The notes under the pieces: model-generated | Databases searched by the model: none | What the model was told of the DNA's origin: nothing | What the model saw: the letters and a program-made list of their open reading frames with translations, nothing else | Part shown: piece by piece, positions 25,893-35,391 of the stretch | How positions within the stretch are numbered: the stretch's first letter is position 1 | Layout: each line of letters begins with the position of its first letter | NCBI GenBank assembly: GCA_902780935.1 | Contig: CACZHP010000001.1 | Location: 62,001-126,000, forward strand | Reading direction: 5' to 3' | DNA: 64,000 bases | Source: an uncultured Bacteroidia bacterium | GTDB lineage: Bacteria; Bacteroidota; Bacteroidia; Bacteroidales; UBA932 | Program-made: the position numbers and the translations under genes

Positions 25893-28800
25893 ATGAGACG
25901 ACTTGCTTTATTCTTTTTTTTACTGCTATCCTGCTGGACACTCAAGGCTCAGTTCTCCCTGAACGGCAGCGATCCCGGAAAAACGCGGTGGATGAGCGTG
26001 GATTCTCCTGGATTTAGAATAATTTATCCGGTTGGTGAGGACTCTCTGGCAAGGGTCTATGGCTCCTGGCTCGAAAAAGCCAAGGTCGCGGTCAGCTGGT
26101 CTTCCGGAATGAGGATAGGGGAGTATTACGACCGCAGGATGCCTGTCATCCTGCATAGTTTCAAGCCCATTTCCAACGCCTCCGTCGCATGGGCCCCGAA
26201 AAGGATGGACATCTACACGACCTTGGATCCGTTCTCTCCGACTCCGATAAGGTGGGAAAAGCTTCTCGCTTTCCATGAGGGTCGGCACGCCGCTCAGATG
26301 CAGGCCGGCGCCGGAGGCCGGTACAAGATCCTTGGCCGGCTCACAGGAGAGTTGTTCGCCGGAGCCGTGGCGGGAATATATCCCGGACCGACCCTGCTTG
26401 AAGGCGATGCCGTCGTGACGGAAACCGCTCTGACAGAATCAGGTAGAGGACGACAAGGATCCTTCCTTTCCTATCTTGCCCCGGCCTTCGACTGCGAAGA
26501 CTGGAGAGACTATTGGAGGATGTCGCTCGGATCCGAGAAATACTATACCCCCGACCATTACAGGGCCGGATACATGCTCATATCCGGAATGAGGGTGTTC
26601 TTCGACGACCCTTCGTTCACTGACGAGTATTTCTCAAGGGTCAGAAAGGGTGGTTTCTTCTTGTTGCCTAAAACAGTGAAGGCCGTAAGCGGAACCGGTT
26701 TGAGGCGGACCTTCGGGCTCATCGAGAACGCCTACGAGGCTCTTTGGTCTGAAGAGGCGCTGGGGAGGGGTCCTTTCATGCCGGCGGCCCAGGTGTCAGC
26801 CAAACCTTGGCGTCATGTGGCATATTCGGGATCGGTGATCGACTCCGACGGAGTGATCTGGACAAAGAAATCCGGGCTGACGGAGCCCCGGTCCCTAACG
26901 GCCAGTACCTCCTCGGGTAAAGAGAAGAAAGCCAGGGCTTTCGCCTCCTATACCAGCAATCTTTCCTACGACAAGGCAAACGGACGTATTCTCTGGTCTG
27001 AGGCAATCTCGGACAGCAGGTGGGATCTTGGCGGCTCGTCAAGGATCCGGTATGTCCAGACAGAATCGCCCTCAAGGGTTCATGACCTTACAAAGGAGGG
27101 GAAATATTTCAACCCGGCGGCTTCTCCGGATGGCGCCCTGGTCTGCGCGGTGGAGTATCCTCTTGCCGGAGGATCCAGGATCGTACTGCTGAACAGCTCA
27201 GACGGGACGGTCGGGTCAATTATAGAAGCTCCTGATTCTCTTCAGTTTACTGAACCCGCATGGATTGGATCCCGGCTTTTCGCAGCCGGCCTCTCTGACC
27301 ACGGAATGGGATTATACGAGGTCAGTTCCAAGGGCGTCGTGAAGATCCTCGGCCATCAGCCGGTCGAGTTGTCGAGCCTTAATACCGCCCCGGAGACCGT
27401 GGAAGGGCCAGCGCTGACGTTCGTTTGCGACAGGACGGGTGTTAATGAGATGTATCTGCTGGAGGTTGACTCGGGCAGATTGACGCAAGTGACTTCCACC
27501 CGCTACGGGATCACTTCCCCGGTGTTCAATGTCGCTGCCGACACCCTGTTTTACAGTTCTTTGGCTCCCTCTGACCATCCAGAGGCCTATCGCCAGGGAT
27601 GGGTGATCTACTCAACTCCCGCCAAAGACTTGCCGATGAGAGAGGTGTCTTTTGACGATGTCCACAAGTACCCCGTGGCGGAGAAATTGTCCGAACAAGA
27701 GAGGGTCCTGGCCGGACAAGGTTGGGAGGATATTCTGGAATATTCAGAAACCAGCTTTTCCGAGCCGAGGAGACGCCGCAAACTGACCCCGACAATCCAT
27801 TCCTGGACTCCCCTGTATTTCAACTACGACAACGTTGAAAACACAAGCGGGGACGAGTATTTCCGCACAAGCTCCCTTGGAGCCACTGTGATGTTCCAGA
27901 ATCTAATAGGAGACGGATACGGCTTCGTGGGATACTCCTTGCACGAGGACTCGGATCTGAGAGAAAACTGGCGTCACTCCGGCCATGTGAAATACGTTTA
28001 CAGCGGCCTGCTGCCGGTGTTGGAGCTCTCGGCCGACTTCGGGGACAGGTCGGCAAAAGAGATCTGCAGGGTCCAGCTTGATGACCAGGTAAAGAAAGCG
28101 GTGTCTGTCTTCTCGGAGACAAACAGAACCGGAAAACCCTATTTTGAAGGATCGCTCCGGGCATATGTCCCCCTGAATCTCAGTTCGGGCGGTATCTCAA
28201 GGGGCCTTATCCCGCAAGTCCGCCTCAGGATGACCAACGACTTGCTGAACGACAAGATCAGCCTTCGAAGCCTTAAGGAAGAGGGAAGAGAGGCCGAAGA
28301 GACCGGCTTTCTCGGAGAGGACCACGTCTCCACGTTGTCAACGGTGGACTTGTCGGTCAGGGGATATATATTGAGGGAAAGGGCGGCATCACAAACCTAT
28401 CCCCGGCTCGGGATAGGGGCCGAGGTTGGTGTCAGGTCGCGTCCTGGCCATTTGGGCTCCTTCGGTAACGCCGCTTACTTCTACACTTACGGATACCTTC
28501 CCGGTATTCTTCAAAACCAGGGAATAAGGCTCTCGGCCACCTTCGGAAAATCTTTTGGAGGCGGGAAATACAGCTATACGGACAACCCGGTTTCTTTCGC
28601 CCCGAGGGGCTTCGCCGGATCCACGGTGAAGACTGTCTTGAATTCCTGCGCCCCTGAAAAGCTTAAGATCACTTTCGATTATTACGCTCCGATCCTCAAC
28701 CTGGATTGGTCCGGCTTGTGTCCTCTGGTCTATGTGAAGAACGTCGCCTTGGCTCCATTCTTTGATCTGGCCACCTTTAATCTCAACCAGTTCAGCGACT

Positions 28801-29009
28801 TCCATATCAACATGAACAACGTGGCGTCTGAAACCCTGATCAGTGCCGGGGTGGATGTCGTGGCCAAACTCGGCAATCTACTATGGCTTCCTTTCAACTC
28901 GCAAGCCGGAATAAGATGTGCATATAACTCCTGGACCGCCATCGATCGTCTCAACGTGAAGGGACTTGATAAGTATTACATTGGACTCCTCTTTGATGTG
29001 TCATTGTGA
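25893..29009 (+). CDS. Metalloprotease-propeller-barrel outer membrane protein
   Basis: About 1038 aa from the ATG at 25893, which starts MRRLALFFFLLL, a signal peptide ending LKAQ. An ATG-less upstream start at 25863 would precede the -7 box and is rejected. Residues about 25-290: a gluzincin-like domain with HEGRH (in AFHEGRHAAQMQ) and a later LLEGDAVVTE that fits a third zinc ligand. About 300-620: repeated strands with DGALVCAVE and RTGVNEMYLLEVDSG-type blades, consistent with a WD40/TolB propeller. About 640-1038: alternating strands ending in YYIGLLFDVSL, consistent with an outer-membrane barrel. Function unknown. Confidence 0.65.
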   Translation: MRRLALFFFLLLSCWTLKAQFSLNGSDPGKTRWMSVDSPGFRIIYPVGEDSLARVYGSWLEKAKVAVSWSSGMRIGEYYDRRMPVILHSFKPISNASVAWAPKRMDIYTTLDPFSPTPIRWEKLLAFHEGRHAAQMQAGAGGRYKILGRLTGELFAGAVAGIYPGPTLLEGDAVVTETALTESGRGRQGSFLSYLAPAFDCEDWRDYWRMSLGSEKYYTPDHYRAGYMLISGMRVFFDDPSFTDEYFSRVRKGGFFLLPKTVKAVSGTGLRRTFGLIENAYEALWSEEALGRGPFMPAAQVSAKPWRHVAYSGSVIDSDGVIWTKKSGLTEPRSLTASTSSGKEKKARAFASYTSNLSYDKANGRILWSEAISDSRWDLGGSSRIRYVQTESPSRVHDLTKEGKYFNPAASPDGALVCAVEYPLAGGSRIVLLNSSDGTVGSIIEAPDSLQFTEPAWIGSRLFAAGLSDHGMGLYEVSSKGVVKILGHQPVELSSLNTAPETVEGPALTFVCDRTGVNEMYLLEVDSGRLTQVTSTRYGITSPVFNVAADTLFYSSLAPSDHPEAYRQGWVIYSTPAKDLPMREVSFDDVHKYPVAEKLSEQERVLAGQGWEDILEYSETSFSEPRRRRKLTPTIHSWTPLYFNYDNVENTSGDEYFRTSSLGATVMFQNLIGDGYGFVGYSLHEDSDLRENWRHSGHVKYVYSGLLPVLELSADFGDRSAKEICRVQLDDQVKKAVSVFSETNRTGKPYFEGSLRAYVPLNLSSGGISRGLIPQVRLRMTNDLLNDKISLRSLKEEGREAEETGFLGEDHVSTLSTVDLSVRGYILRERAASQTYPRLGIGAEVGVRSRPGHLGSFGNAAYFYTYGYLPGILQNQGIRLSATFGKSFGGGKYSYTDNPVSFAPRGFAGSTVKTVLNSCAPEKLKITFDYYAPILNLDWSGLCPLVYVKNVALAPFFDLATFNLNQFSDFHINMNNVASETLISAGVDVVAKLGNLLWLPFNSQAGIRCAYNSWTAIDRLNVKGLDKYYIGLLFDVSL

Positions 29010-29061
29010 TTTTTTTCCTATATTCGCGAAATAGTAGAATCTTTTACTAATTTTTGTTTTT

Positions 29062-30414
29062 ATGGATAAAACCAAGACCGTCCCCGCTTTCTGGGGAAAA
29101 GAGGACTGGCAGGCCGTATGGCTGGGATTCATAGTGATCCTGATCGCCTGCGTCGCCGTCCTTACCAAAGCATTTGATTTCTCCGCTGTCAAATTTTCCA
29201 CCTGGGCTGCTGGAGAGGCCGCAGCTACAAAGGCCGTCCCTCTCGCCGAACAACTCGGGGCATGGGCTTTCTGGCGCAAACTCATTGTCACTGTCGTTGT
29301 GCTTTGCACCCTTTTCACTCTCGGAGTCAAGCTCCAGGGAGAAAGCGTGAAGAAGTACATCCCGGCCTTCCTGTGTCTGTTTGTGATTGCCTTGGTCGTA
29401 CGTTTCGTCAGCGCTGAGTTCACTCTCAACCGTTATCTTGAATGGGCTTTCTGGGCTCTTCTTATCGGTCTTCTTATCTCCAATACGGTCGGTGTCCCGG
29501 ATTGGCTGAAGCCTGCGATCAAGACCGAGTTCTACATCAAGACCGGACTCGTTATCATGGGCTTCTCCGTCCTCTTCTCAAACATCGCCAAATTCGGCCT
29601 TTATGGCCTGGGCATCGCCTGGATCGTCACCCCGATCGTCATCCTTTTCATGTGGTGGCTCGGCACAAAGGTCCTGAAGATTGACAACAAGCCTCTTGTT
29701 ATCACCTTAGCTTCAGCTACTTCCGTCTGCGGAACATCAGCCGCCATTGCGACCGGAGCCGCCTCGGGAGCCAAGAAGGACGACCTGTCCATTGCCATCT
29801 CGATCTCAATCATATTCACCATCCTGATGATGGTTTTCGAGCCGATGATCATCAAGGCCGTCGGGATGAGCCAGCTGATGGGTGGTGCCCTTATCGGAGG
29901 TACCGTTGACTCCACCGGCGCCGTGGTGCTGGCTGGTAACGCCCTTGGACCAGAGGCCGAGCAGGCCGCTGTTCTGGTTAAGAGCATCCAGAATATCCTG
30001 ATCGGCTTCATCGCGTTCTTCGTCGCGGTATTCTTCGCCACCAGGGTTGAGAGGAACTCCGAGAAGAAAGTCGGCGCCGGAGAGATCTGGACCCGCTTCC
30101 CGAAATTCATTATCGGTTTCTTCGTGGCCTCGCTCGTGGCCTCATTCCTGATCCAGCCTATCTTCGGTGGAGACCAGGTCAGCGCCATCAACAAGGTTCT
30201 GGACCAGTACAAGAACTGGTGCTTTGTCCTCGCCTTCACTAGCATAGGTCTTGACACCAATTTCAAGGAACTTGCCAAGAATATGCAGGGCGGAAAGGTC
30301 CTTTGGCTCTACATCATCGGCCAGACCTTCAATATCGCCCTGACTTTCTTCGCGGTATGGTTCCTCCTCTCAGGAGTGGTCTTTGACGTGCCTGTCCTCG
30401 ACCTCTTCAAATAG
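29062..30414 (+). CDS. YeiH/UPF0324 family membrane transporter
   Basis: 450 aa with about 11-12 TM helices. The sequence matches the conserved YeiH-type family (putative sulfate exporter), with TASATSVCGTSAAIATG-type and GGTVDSTGAVVLAG cores. Substrate assignment in this family is tentative. It overlaps the next small gene by 1 nt (TAGTG) and forms a three-gene unit with it and the CpXC protein. Confidence 0.8.
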   Translation: MDKTKTVPAFWGKEDWQAVWLGFIVILIACVAVLTKAFDFSAVKFSTWAAGEAAATKAVPLAEQLGAWAFWRKLIVTVVVLCTLFTLGVKLQGESVKKYIPAFLCLFVIALVVRFVSAEFTLNRYLEWAFWALLIGLLISNTVGVPDWLKPAIKTEFYIKTGLVIMGFSVLFSNIAKFGLYGLGIAWIVTPIVILFMWWLGTKVLKIDNKPLVITLASATSVCGTSAAIATGAASGAKKDDLSIAISISIIFTILMMVFEPMIIKAVGMSQLMGGALIGGTVDSTGAVVLAGNALGPEAEQAAVLVKSIQNILIGFIAFFVAVFFATRVERNSEKKVGAGEIWTRFPKFIIGFFVASLVASFLIQPIFGGDQVSAINKVLDQYKNWCFVLAFTSIGLDTNFKELAKNMQGGKVLWLYIIGQTFNIALTFFAVWFLLSGVVFDVPVLDLFK

Positions 30415-30695
30415 TGGGAAAAGGAAAAGAAAAAGCATTCAAAGTGGTCACGATCCTCGTGGTTGTGGCCATTTTGGTTTGTGCCCTGTGGATAATGGGA
30501 AACCATCTCGGGCTCGTTCAGGGATATGATTTCGGTGCCGGAGCCTATTACTATGCGGACATCCCCGGTATTGAGAATATAGAAAAAGAGAGCGTCTATA
30601 CCACCAAGGTGCCTTACTGGACGCATGTGGTCCTGTTTCTTTGCTGGGGCTGGCTGATGTACCGTCTTTGGGTTTGGATTGATAAACGGAAATAG
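30414..30695 (+). CDS. Small two-TM membrane protein
   Basis: 93 aa from a GTG that overlaps the previous stop. TM helix at about 9-28 and another near 68-85, separated by a loop rich in Tyr/Gly. Basic ends (MGKGKEK, DKRK). No family recognised. Its coupling to the YeiH-like transporter suggests an accessory subunit. Confidence 0.65.
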   Translation: MGKGKEKAFKVVTILVVVAILVCALWIMGNHLGLVQGYDFGAGAYYYADIPGIENIEKESVYTTKVPYWTHVVLFLCWGWLMYRLWVWIDKRK

Positions 30696-31346
30696 ATGAA
30701 AACCAACATTATAGCAAAATGTTCCTCCTGCGGGGAAACCCACGAAATCTCCTTTTACACCGGCATCAACGTCGCAGAGGAGCCGGAGCTGAAAAACAAG
30801 GTCAAGGATGGTTCCCTGTTCCTTTGGGAATGCCCCCACTGCGGTAAAACCAACCTGATCTCCGGACAGGTGATCTACCATGATCCGGAAGAAAGGCTTA
30901 TGGTCTGGCTTCTTCCCGAAGGATCCCTGGCGGAAGAAAGTGTCAGGACTATAGAGAAAAGCCTGACAGCGGCTTCTGAGACCCTTGATGGATATACTTT
31001 CAGGAGAGTGGATGATGTTGGGTCGCTGATTGAGAAGGTGAACATCTTTGACGCCGGACTCGACGATGCCGCCGTGGAGATGGTGAAATACGTCACAAAG
31101 ATGGAAATGGCCACAAAGGCCGGAGGCCAAGCGGTCATGGCGGCGCCTTTCAAGTTCTTCCGGATAGAAGGAGCAGACCATGAGCTGACTTTCACCTATC
31201 CCGCTGAAGGTCAGATGCAAGGCGTCCAAATAGGGTTCAATGTATATGAGGATTGCGCCGGAATTCTCCGACGCAACCCTTCGATTAAACCTTCTTCCGG
31301 TTTTTCCCGTGTGGATCAGGATTGGGTGGCCCGGTTTTTCAGATAG
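30696..31346 (+). CDS. CpXC-domain protein
   Basis: 216 aa. Two CxxC pairs near the N-terminus (AKCSSCGE and WECPHCGK) match the CpXC zinc-binding domain, followed by a helical C-terminal region. Immediately downstream of the small membrane protein (adjacent, no gap). Probably cytosolic; role unknown. Confidence 0.75.
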   Translation: MKTNIIAKCSSCGETHEISFYTGINVAEEPELKNKVKDGSLFLWECPHCGKTNLISGQVIYHDPEERLMVWLLPEGSLAEESVRTIEKSLTAASETLDGYTFRRVDDVGSLIEKVNIFDAGLDDAAVEMVKYVTKMEMATKAGGQAVMAAPFKFFRIEGADHELTFTYPAEGQMQGVQIGFNVYEDCAGILRRNPSIKPSSGFSRVDQDWVARFFR

Positions 31347-31348
31347 CC

Positions 31349-32503
31349 CTACTCAACCTTCCTGGCACCGTCGCTGATGACGACATCGTAGATCTTGACA
31401 TCATGGCCGAACTCGGCTGGGAATTTCTCCTTGACAGCCTCGATGAACTTGTCGTAAAGCTCTTCCTTGACAAGGTTGATGGTGCAACCTCCAAAGCCGC
31501 CGCCCATAACGCGTGATCCAGTCACGTCGCACTTCCTGGCGAGCTTGTTCAGGAAATCAAGCTCGGGGCAGCTGACCTCGTAGAGCTTGCTCATTCCAAA
31601 GTGGGTCTGATACATCATCTCTCCAACGGTCTCATAGTCACCTCTCTCAAGGGCATCGCAGACATCCAGAACCCTCTGGACCTCGCCGATGACATATTCA
31701 GCACGAAGGAAATCCTCCTCGGGAATCTCCTCGCGGACTTCCTCCAGCCAAACTCTCTTGGCGTCGGACAGGAACTCGACCTCGGGATGGTTCTTGCGGA
31801 TCGCGGCGGCCGCATTCTCGCATGACTCGCGGCGCTTATTGTAAGCGGAAGAAGCGAGCTCATGCTTCACGCAAGAGTCAATCAAGACAACCTTATAACC
31901 CTGGGGGTCAAAGGGGAAATACTTGTGTTCCAGCGTTTTGCAGTTCAGACGAATCAGACAGCCCTTCTTGCCGAAAATAGAAGCGAACTGATCCATGATG
32001 CCGCACTTCACGCCGCAATAGTTGTGCTCAGTGCTCTGGCCGATCTTAGCCAACTCGAACTTGTCAATAGAGCCTCCGTTGAACAGCTCGTTCAGGGCAA
32101 AGGCGAAAGCGCTTTCCAAGGCCGCGGAGGAAGACAGGCCGGCTCCGAGGGGAACATCCCCCGCGAAAGCGCAGTCGAATCCCTCGACCTTGCCGCCGCG
32201 CTTGAGAATCTCGCGGCAAACTCCGAATATGTAACGGGGCCAGTGCTGCTGGGGCTTATCCTCCTCGGCAAGGCCGAACTCGACATATTCGTCATAGTCG
32301 ATAGAGAATGCCTTGACTTTGTCAGTTCCATTGGGCTTGATCTCGACCATGATACCGCAGTCGATGGCTCCCGGGAACACGTAGCCGCCATTATAGTCGG
32401 TATGCTCACCAATAAGGTTGATTCTTCCGGCGGAGGCGAACACCTCACCTTCCGTCTTGTACAGGGCTTTAAATTTCTCCCTGATTTTGGTTTTCATTTC
32501 CAT
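31349..32503 (-). CDS. galK: Galactokinase
   Basis: A 384-aa GHMP kinase of the Leloir pathway. Seen: GRINLIGEHTDYNGGYVFPGA (galactokinase signature), PLGAGLSSSAALE (ATP motif), catalytic-Asp region CGIMDQFASIFG, and C-terminal MGGGFGGCTINLV. It phosphorylates galactose produced by GalM or by GH110-like activity. Monocistronic with its own -7 box; convergent with the CpXC gene. Confidence 0.97.
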   Translation of the reverse strand: MEMKTKIREKFKALYKTEGEVFASAGRINLIGEHTDYNGGYVFPGAIDCGIMVEIKPNGTDKVKAFSIDYDEYVEFGLAEEDKPQQHWPRYIFGVCREILKRGGKVEGFDCAFAGDVPLGAGLSSSAALESAFAFALNELFNGGSIDKFELAKIGQSTEHNYCGVKCGIMDQFASIFGKKGCLIRLNCKTLEHKYFPFDPQGYKVVLIDSCVKHELASSAYNKRRESCENAAAAIRKNHPEVEFLSDAKRVWLEEVREEIPEEDFLRAEYVIGEVQRVLDVCDALERGDYETVGEMMYQTHFGMSKLYEVSCPELDFLNKLARKCDVTGSRVMGGGFGGCTINLVKEELYDKFIEAVKEKFPAEFGHDVKIYDVVISDGARKVE

Positions 32504-32538
32504 AATTATGCGATTAGAGAGTTAATATTCCATTCTCA

Positions 32539-32546
32539 CAAATATA
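32539..32546 (-). promoter_or_regulatory. -7 element for galK
   Basis: TATATTTG on the minus strand, about 36 nt before the galK ATG. Confidence 0.45.
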
Positions 32547-32553
32547 ATAAATA

Positions 32554-33519
32554 TTATTTGATCATGAGCGTTATGGGACAATGATCGCTGACTCCGCCGA
32601 GGTATCTCGGCCCAGAATATGTCCTGAGTGGTTTCTCTCCCGAATGGGTATTGTCCTTGACCATGAGGAACGGAATCTTCTCAACATTCATTGACACGGT
32701 CTGGCAGCCAGCCGCTATCCCGGGAGATATGAAAAACATGTCTATCATCTCCCATTTGCCTGAATATTTGATGGTTCCGAGTCCTTTTCCAGCCAAAGGA
32801 GCCGCAAGGTTAATCATCGTCTTGGAATATTCACTGGTGGAAGGAGGCGTGTCATTGAAGTCCCCCATCGCCACTATTTGTTTCCATCCAGCCGCCATCA
32901 AAGAGTCCGTAATCTCTCCAAGCCGATCCATGGCTGCCTTCCTTCGCGAAGACGAGTTAGACCCGTATTTGGAAGGATGGTGGTTGACCAGAAACGCTGC
33001 GCTATCGCCGCCGGACCTTTGGAATCCGGCAAAAAGGATATCCCTCGTCAAAAGCGGAACCCCGCCCCCGGAATTTATCTTTAAAGATTTGGAAAACAGT
33101 GGTTTAAGTCTTGTCTTCCGATACAGTAGAGCGACATCTATTCCCCTTGGGTCCGGAGAGTCGTAATGGATGATCGCATAGTCTTTCCTTCTTAAAGGTG
33201 TCTCCGAGAGCAACTTGTCAAGAACAAACCGGTTCTCCACCTCGGCTAAACCAATCACGTCTGGAAGCGATCCGCGCTCGTCCGCGATCCATAGCACCGT
33301 CTTAGCCACATTATCGCATTTGGCAAGAAACCGTCTCTTTGTCCATCGTCTTTTCCCGAAAGATGAGAACTCCTCGTCTGAGGCGCTGGTCAGGGCCGAG
33401 TCTCTCTTCCAATCAAAAAAGTTCTCCAGATTCCAGAACATCACAAAAAGAGAATCTTCCCCGGCGGGCACCTGTGGCTCCCGCCAGAGAACGCCCGCTA
33501 TGAGAAGACATAAAAACAC
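32554..33519 (-). CDS. Endonuclease/exonuclease/phosphatase family protein, exported
   Basis: 321 aa. A hydrophobic N-terminus suggests export. EEP-fold motifs: MFWNLENFFD, GLAEVENRFVLD, VNHHPSKYGS, AMGDFNDTPPS, and C-terminal GVSDHCPI. Such proteins are metal-dependent phosphoesterases (nuclease or lipid phosphatase). Substrate unknown. Confidence 0.8.
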   Translation of the reverse strand: MFLCLLIAGVLWREPQVPAGEDSLFVMFWNLENFFDWKRDSALTSASDEEFSSFGKRRWTKRRFLAKCDNVAKTVLWIADERGSLPDVIGLAEVENRFVLDKLLSETPLRRKDYAIIHYDSPDPRGIDVALLYRKTRLKPLFSKSLKINSGGGVPLLTRDILFAGFQRSGGDSAAFLVNHHPSKYGSNSSSRRKAAMDRLGEITDSLMAAGWKQIVAMGDFNDTPPSTSEYSKTMINLAAPLAGKGLGTIKYSGKWEMIDMFFISPGIAAGCQTVSMNVEKIPFLMVKDNTHSGEKPLRTYSGPRYLGGVSDHCPITLMIK

Positions 33520-33626
33520 TTAACCTAAACTAAATTAAACTATGTCTTGAAAAACTTCACTGGCGAAGATGGCCAAAGGAAACGGAAAAAAAGAACAGAA
33601 ACAGAAAAACATTTTCTTATGATTAG

Positions 33627-33634
33627 TATCTTTG
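33627..33634 (+). promoter_or_regulatory. -7 element for ychF
   Basis: TATCTTTG, 40 nt before the ychF start, in the divergent gap with the EEP gene. The rest of 33520-33674 shows nothing else. Confidence 0.45.
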
Positions 33635-33674
33635 TCTTAAATATTATTTAACAGAACCTATAAATCAGAGGAAT

Positions 33675-34778
33675 ATGTCCTTGAAATGCGGAATAGTCGG
33701 ACTTCCCAATGTCGGGAAATCAACTTTGTTCAACTGCGTCAGCTCCGGAAAGGCCCAAAGCGCCAATTTTCCTTTCTGCACGATTGAGCCGAACCTTGGA
33801 TCCACAAACGTGCCGGACAAGAGGCTTGAAGTACTTGCGGACATGTGTAAACCCAAGAGCGTAGTGCCGGCGACGGTGGACATTGTGGACATAGCCGGAC
33901 TCGTCAAGGGCGCCAGCAAGGGAGAAGGCCTCGGAAACCAGTTTCTCGCCAATATCCGCGAGACCGACGCCATCCTTCATGTGCTGCGCTGCTTTGACGA
34001 CGGAAATGTGGTTCACGTGGACGGCAGCGTTGATCCAGTGAGGGATAAGGAAGTCGTTGATCTTGAGCTCCAGATCAAAGACCTTGAAACCGTGGAGTCC
34101 AGGCTCGCCAAATCCGTCAAACAGGCTACCACGGGAGGAGACAAGAACGCGAAAAAGCTCGTGGATCTTCTCCAGCGCTATAAAGAGGCTCTTGAGAGCG
34201 GGAAGTCTTGCAGGACAGTAGAACTGGTAAACGAGGAAGAGGTCGCCATGGCCAAGGATCTTTACCTGCTCACAAACAAACCCGTAATGTATGTCTGCAA
34301 CGTGGACGACTCAGCCGCGGCCTCAGGCAACAGTTACGTGGATGCCGTAAGGGAAGCTGTCAAAGACGAGAATGCCGAGATCCTCGTGATATCCGCCAAG
34401 ACTGAGTCTGAAATCGCCGAGATGGACAGCTACGAAGACCGCCAGATGTTTCTTGAGGAGATGGGGCTGAAAGAGTCCGGGGTTGTCCGGCTGATTCAAG
34501 GTGCTTACCATCTGCTTGGGCTGCAGACCTTCTTCACGGCCGGTGCAGACGAGTGCCGCGCCTGGACCATCCACAAGGGAGACAAGGCGCCGAAAGCTGC
34601 GGGGGTCATCCACACCGATTTCGAGAGGGGTTTCATCCGGGCCGAGGTGATCAAGTACGAGGACTATGTTGCTCTCGGCAGCGAAAGCGCCGCCAGGGCG
34701 GCCGGAAAACTCGCCACGGAGGGTAAGGATTATGTGGTTCAGGACGGAGACATCATGCACTTCCTTTTTAACGTCTAA
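33675..34778 (+). CDS. ychF: YchF/OLA1 ribosome-binding ATPase
   Basis: A 367-aa Obg-like P-loop protein. G1 GLPNVGKSTLFN, G3 DIAGLVKGASKGEGLG, the coiled-coil middle, and a C-terminal TGS domain ending YVVQDGDIMHFLFNV. YchF prefers ATP and binds ribosomes. Length and motifs are standard. Followed 14 nt later by a small lipoprotein gene. Confidence 0.97.
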   Translation: MSLKCGIVGLPNVGKSTLFNCVSSGKAQSANFPFCTIEPNLGSTNVPDKRLEVLADMCKPKSVVPATVDIVDIAGLVKGASKGEGLGNQFLANIRETDAILHVLRCFDDGNVVHVDGSVDPVRDKEVVDLELQIKDLETVESRLAKSVKQATTGGDKNAKKLVDLLQRYKEALESGKSCRTVELVNEEEVAMAKDLYLLTNKPVMYVCNVDDSAAASGNSYVDAVREAVKDENAEILVISAKTESEIAEMDSYEDRQMFLEEMGLKESGVVRLIQGAYHLLGLQTFFTAGADECRAWTIHKGDKAPKAAGVIHTDFERGFIRAEVIKYEDYVALGSESAARAAGKLATEGKDYVVQDGDIMHFLFNV

Positions 34779-34792
34779 ACTCCCATATTGAT

Positions 34793-35326
34793 ATGAAAAC
34801 AAAAGTTATCGTCGCTTTAGCCACCGCGCTGGCCATTATGGCTGGTTGCGCCACAACAATGAGCCTACCCGACCAGCTCGACAAATTTGTTGAGAAGACG
34901 GAGAAGGAATATAAGACCTACACAGAGAAGGAGTGGGAGAAATCCCAGGAAGAATACGAGGAACTCAAAGCCAAGATCAACGAGAGTTACGACTCCTTCT
35001 CAACCTCTGATAAGGTCCGGACAATGAAAGCCATGGGCAAATATGGGTCTTTTGTCCTGGAGAAAGAGCTCGCAGGTGCCTCTGAGACTATTGGAAGCGT
35101 GCTGGAAAGCATTCCACAGACCATAAACGGTATTATCGACGAGATCGACACCACCGCTATACGGGAAGGTGTTGAAGGAGTCAAAAAGGGTATTGAGGGA
35201 ATAATTGAGAGTGTGGATACGGCAAGGCTACGCAAGTCCGTGGAAGGACTTACCGAAAGCATCGACACGGCTAAGCTCAGAGAGAAACTTGAAGCTCTTA
35301 TCAAAATATTCGGAGAAGAAGAATAA
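34793..35326 (+). CDS. Coiled-coil lipoprotein with short repeats
   Basis: 177 aa; lipobox MAGC. After a charged helical stretch, the C-terminal half repeats a unit resembling IDTAxLRxxVEGLxxxI three times (VDTARLRKSVEGLTESIDTA and flanks). It resembles small Bacteroidota DUF6565-type lipoproteins. Likely periplasmic, helical. Ends at a clear terminator. Function unknown. Confidence 0.7.
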   Translation: MKTKVIVALATALAIMAGCATTMSLPDQLDKFVEKTEKEYKTYTEKEWEKSQEEYEELKAKINESYDSFSTSDKVRTMKAMGKYGSFVLEKELAGASETIGSVLESIPQTINGIIDEIDTTAIREGVEGVKKGIEGIIESVDTARLRKSVEGLTESIDTAKLREKLEALIKIFGEEE

Positions 35327-35343
35327 ACTCCCGTAATAATACA

Positions 35344-35374
35344 AACAGGCTGACCGATTGGCCAGCCTGTTTTC
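35344..35374. terminator. Bidirectional hairpin terminator
   Basis: AACAGGCTGACC pairs with GGCCAGCCTGTT (one mismatch), followed by TT on the plus strand. Lies between the convergent lipoprotein and ppiD genes and could serve both. Confidence 0.75.
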
Positions 35375-35391
35375 GTATATGCTCTTTTCTA

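Noticed and set aside
34010-34022. GGTTCACGTGGAC in ychF as a third parS site.
   Set aside because: Only the centre matches; the outer bases and symmetry are wrong, and it encodes a conserved YchF segment.
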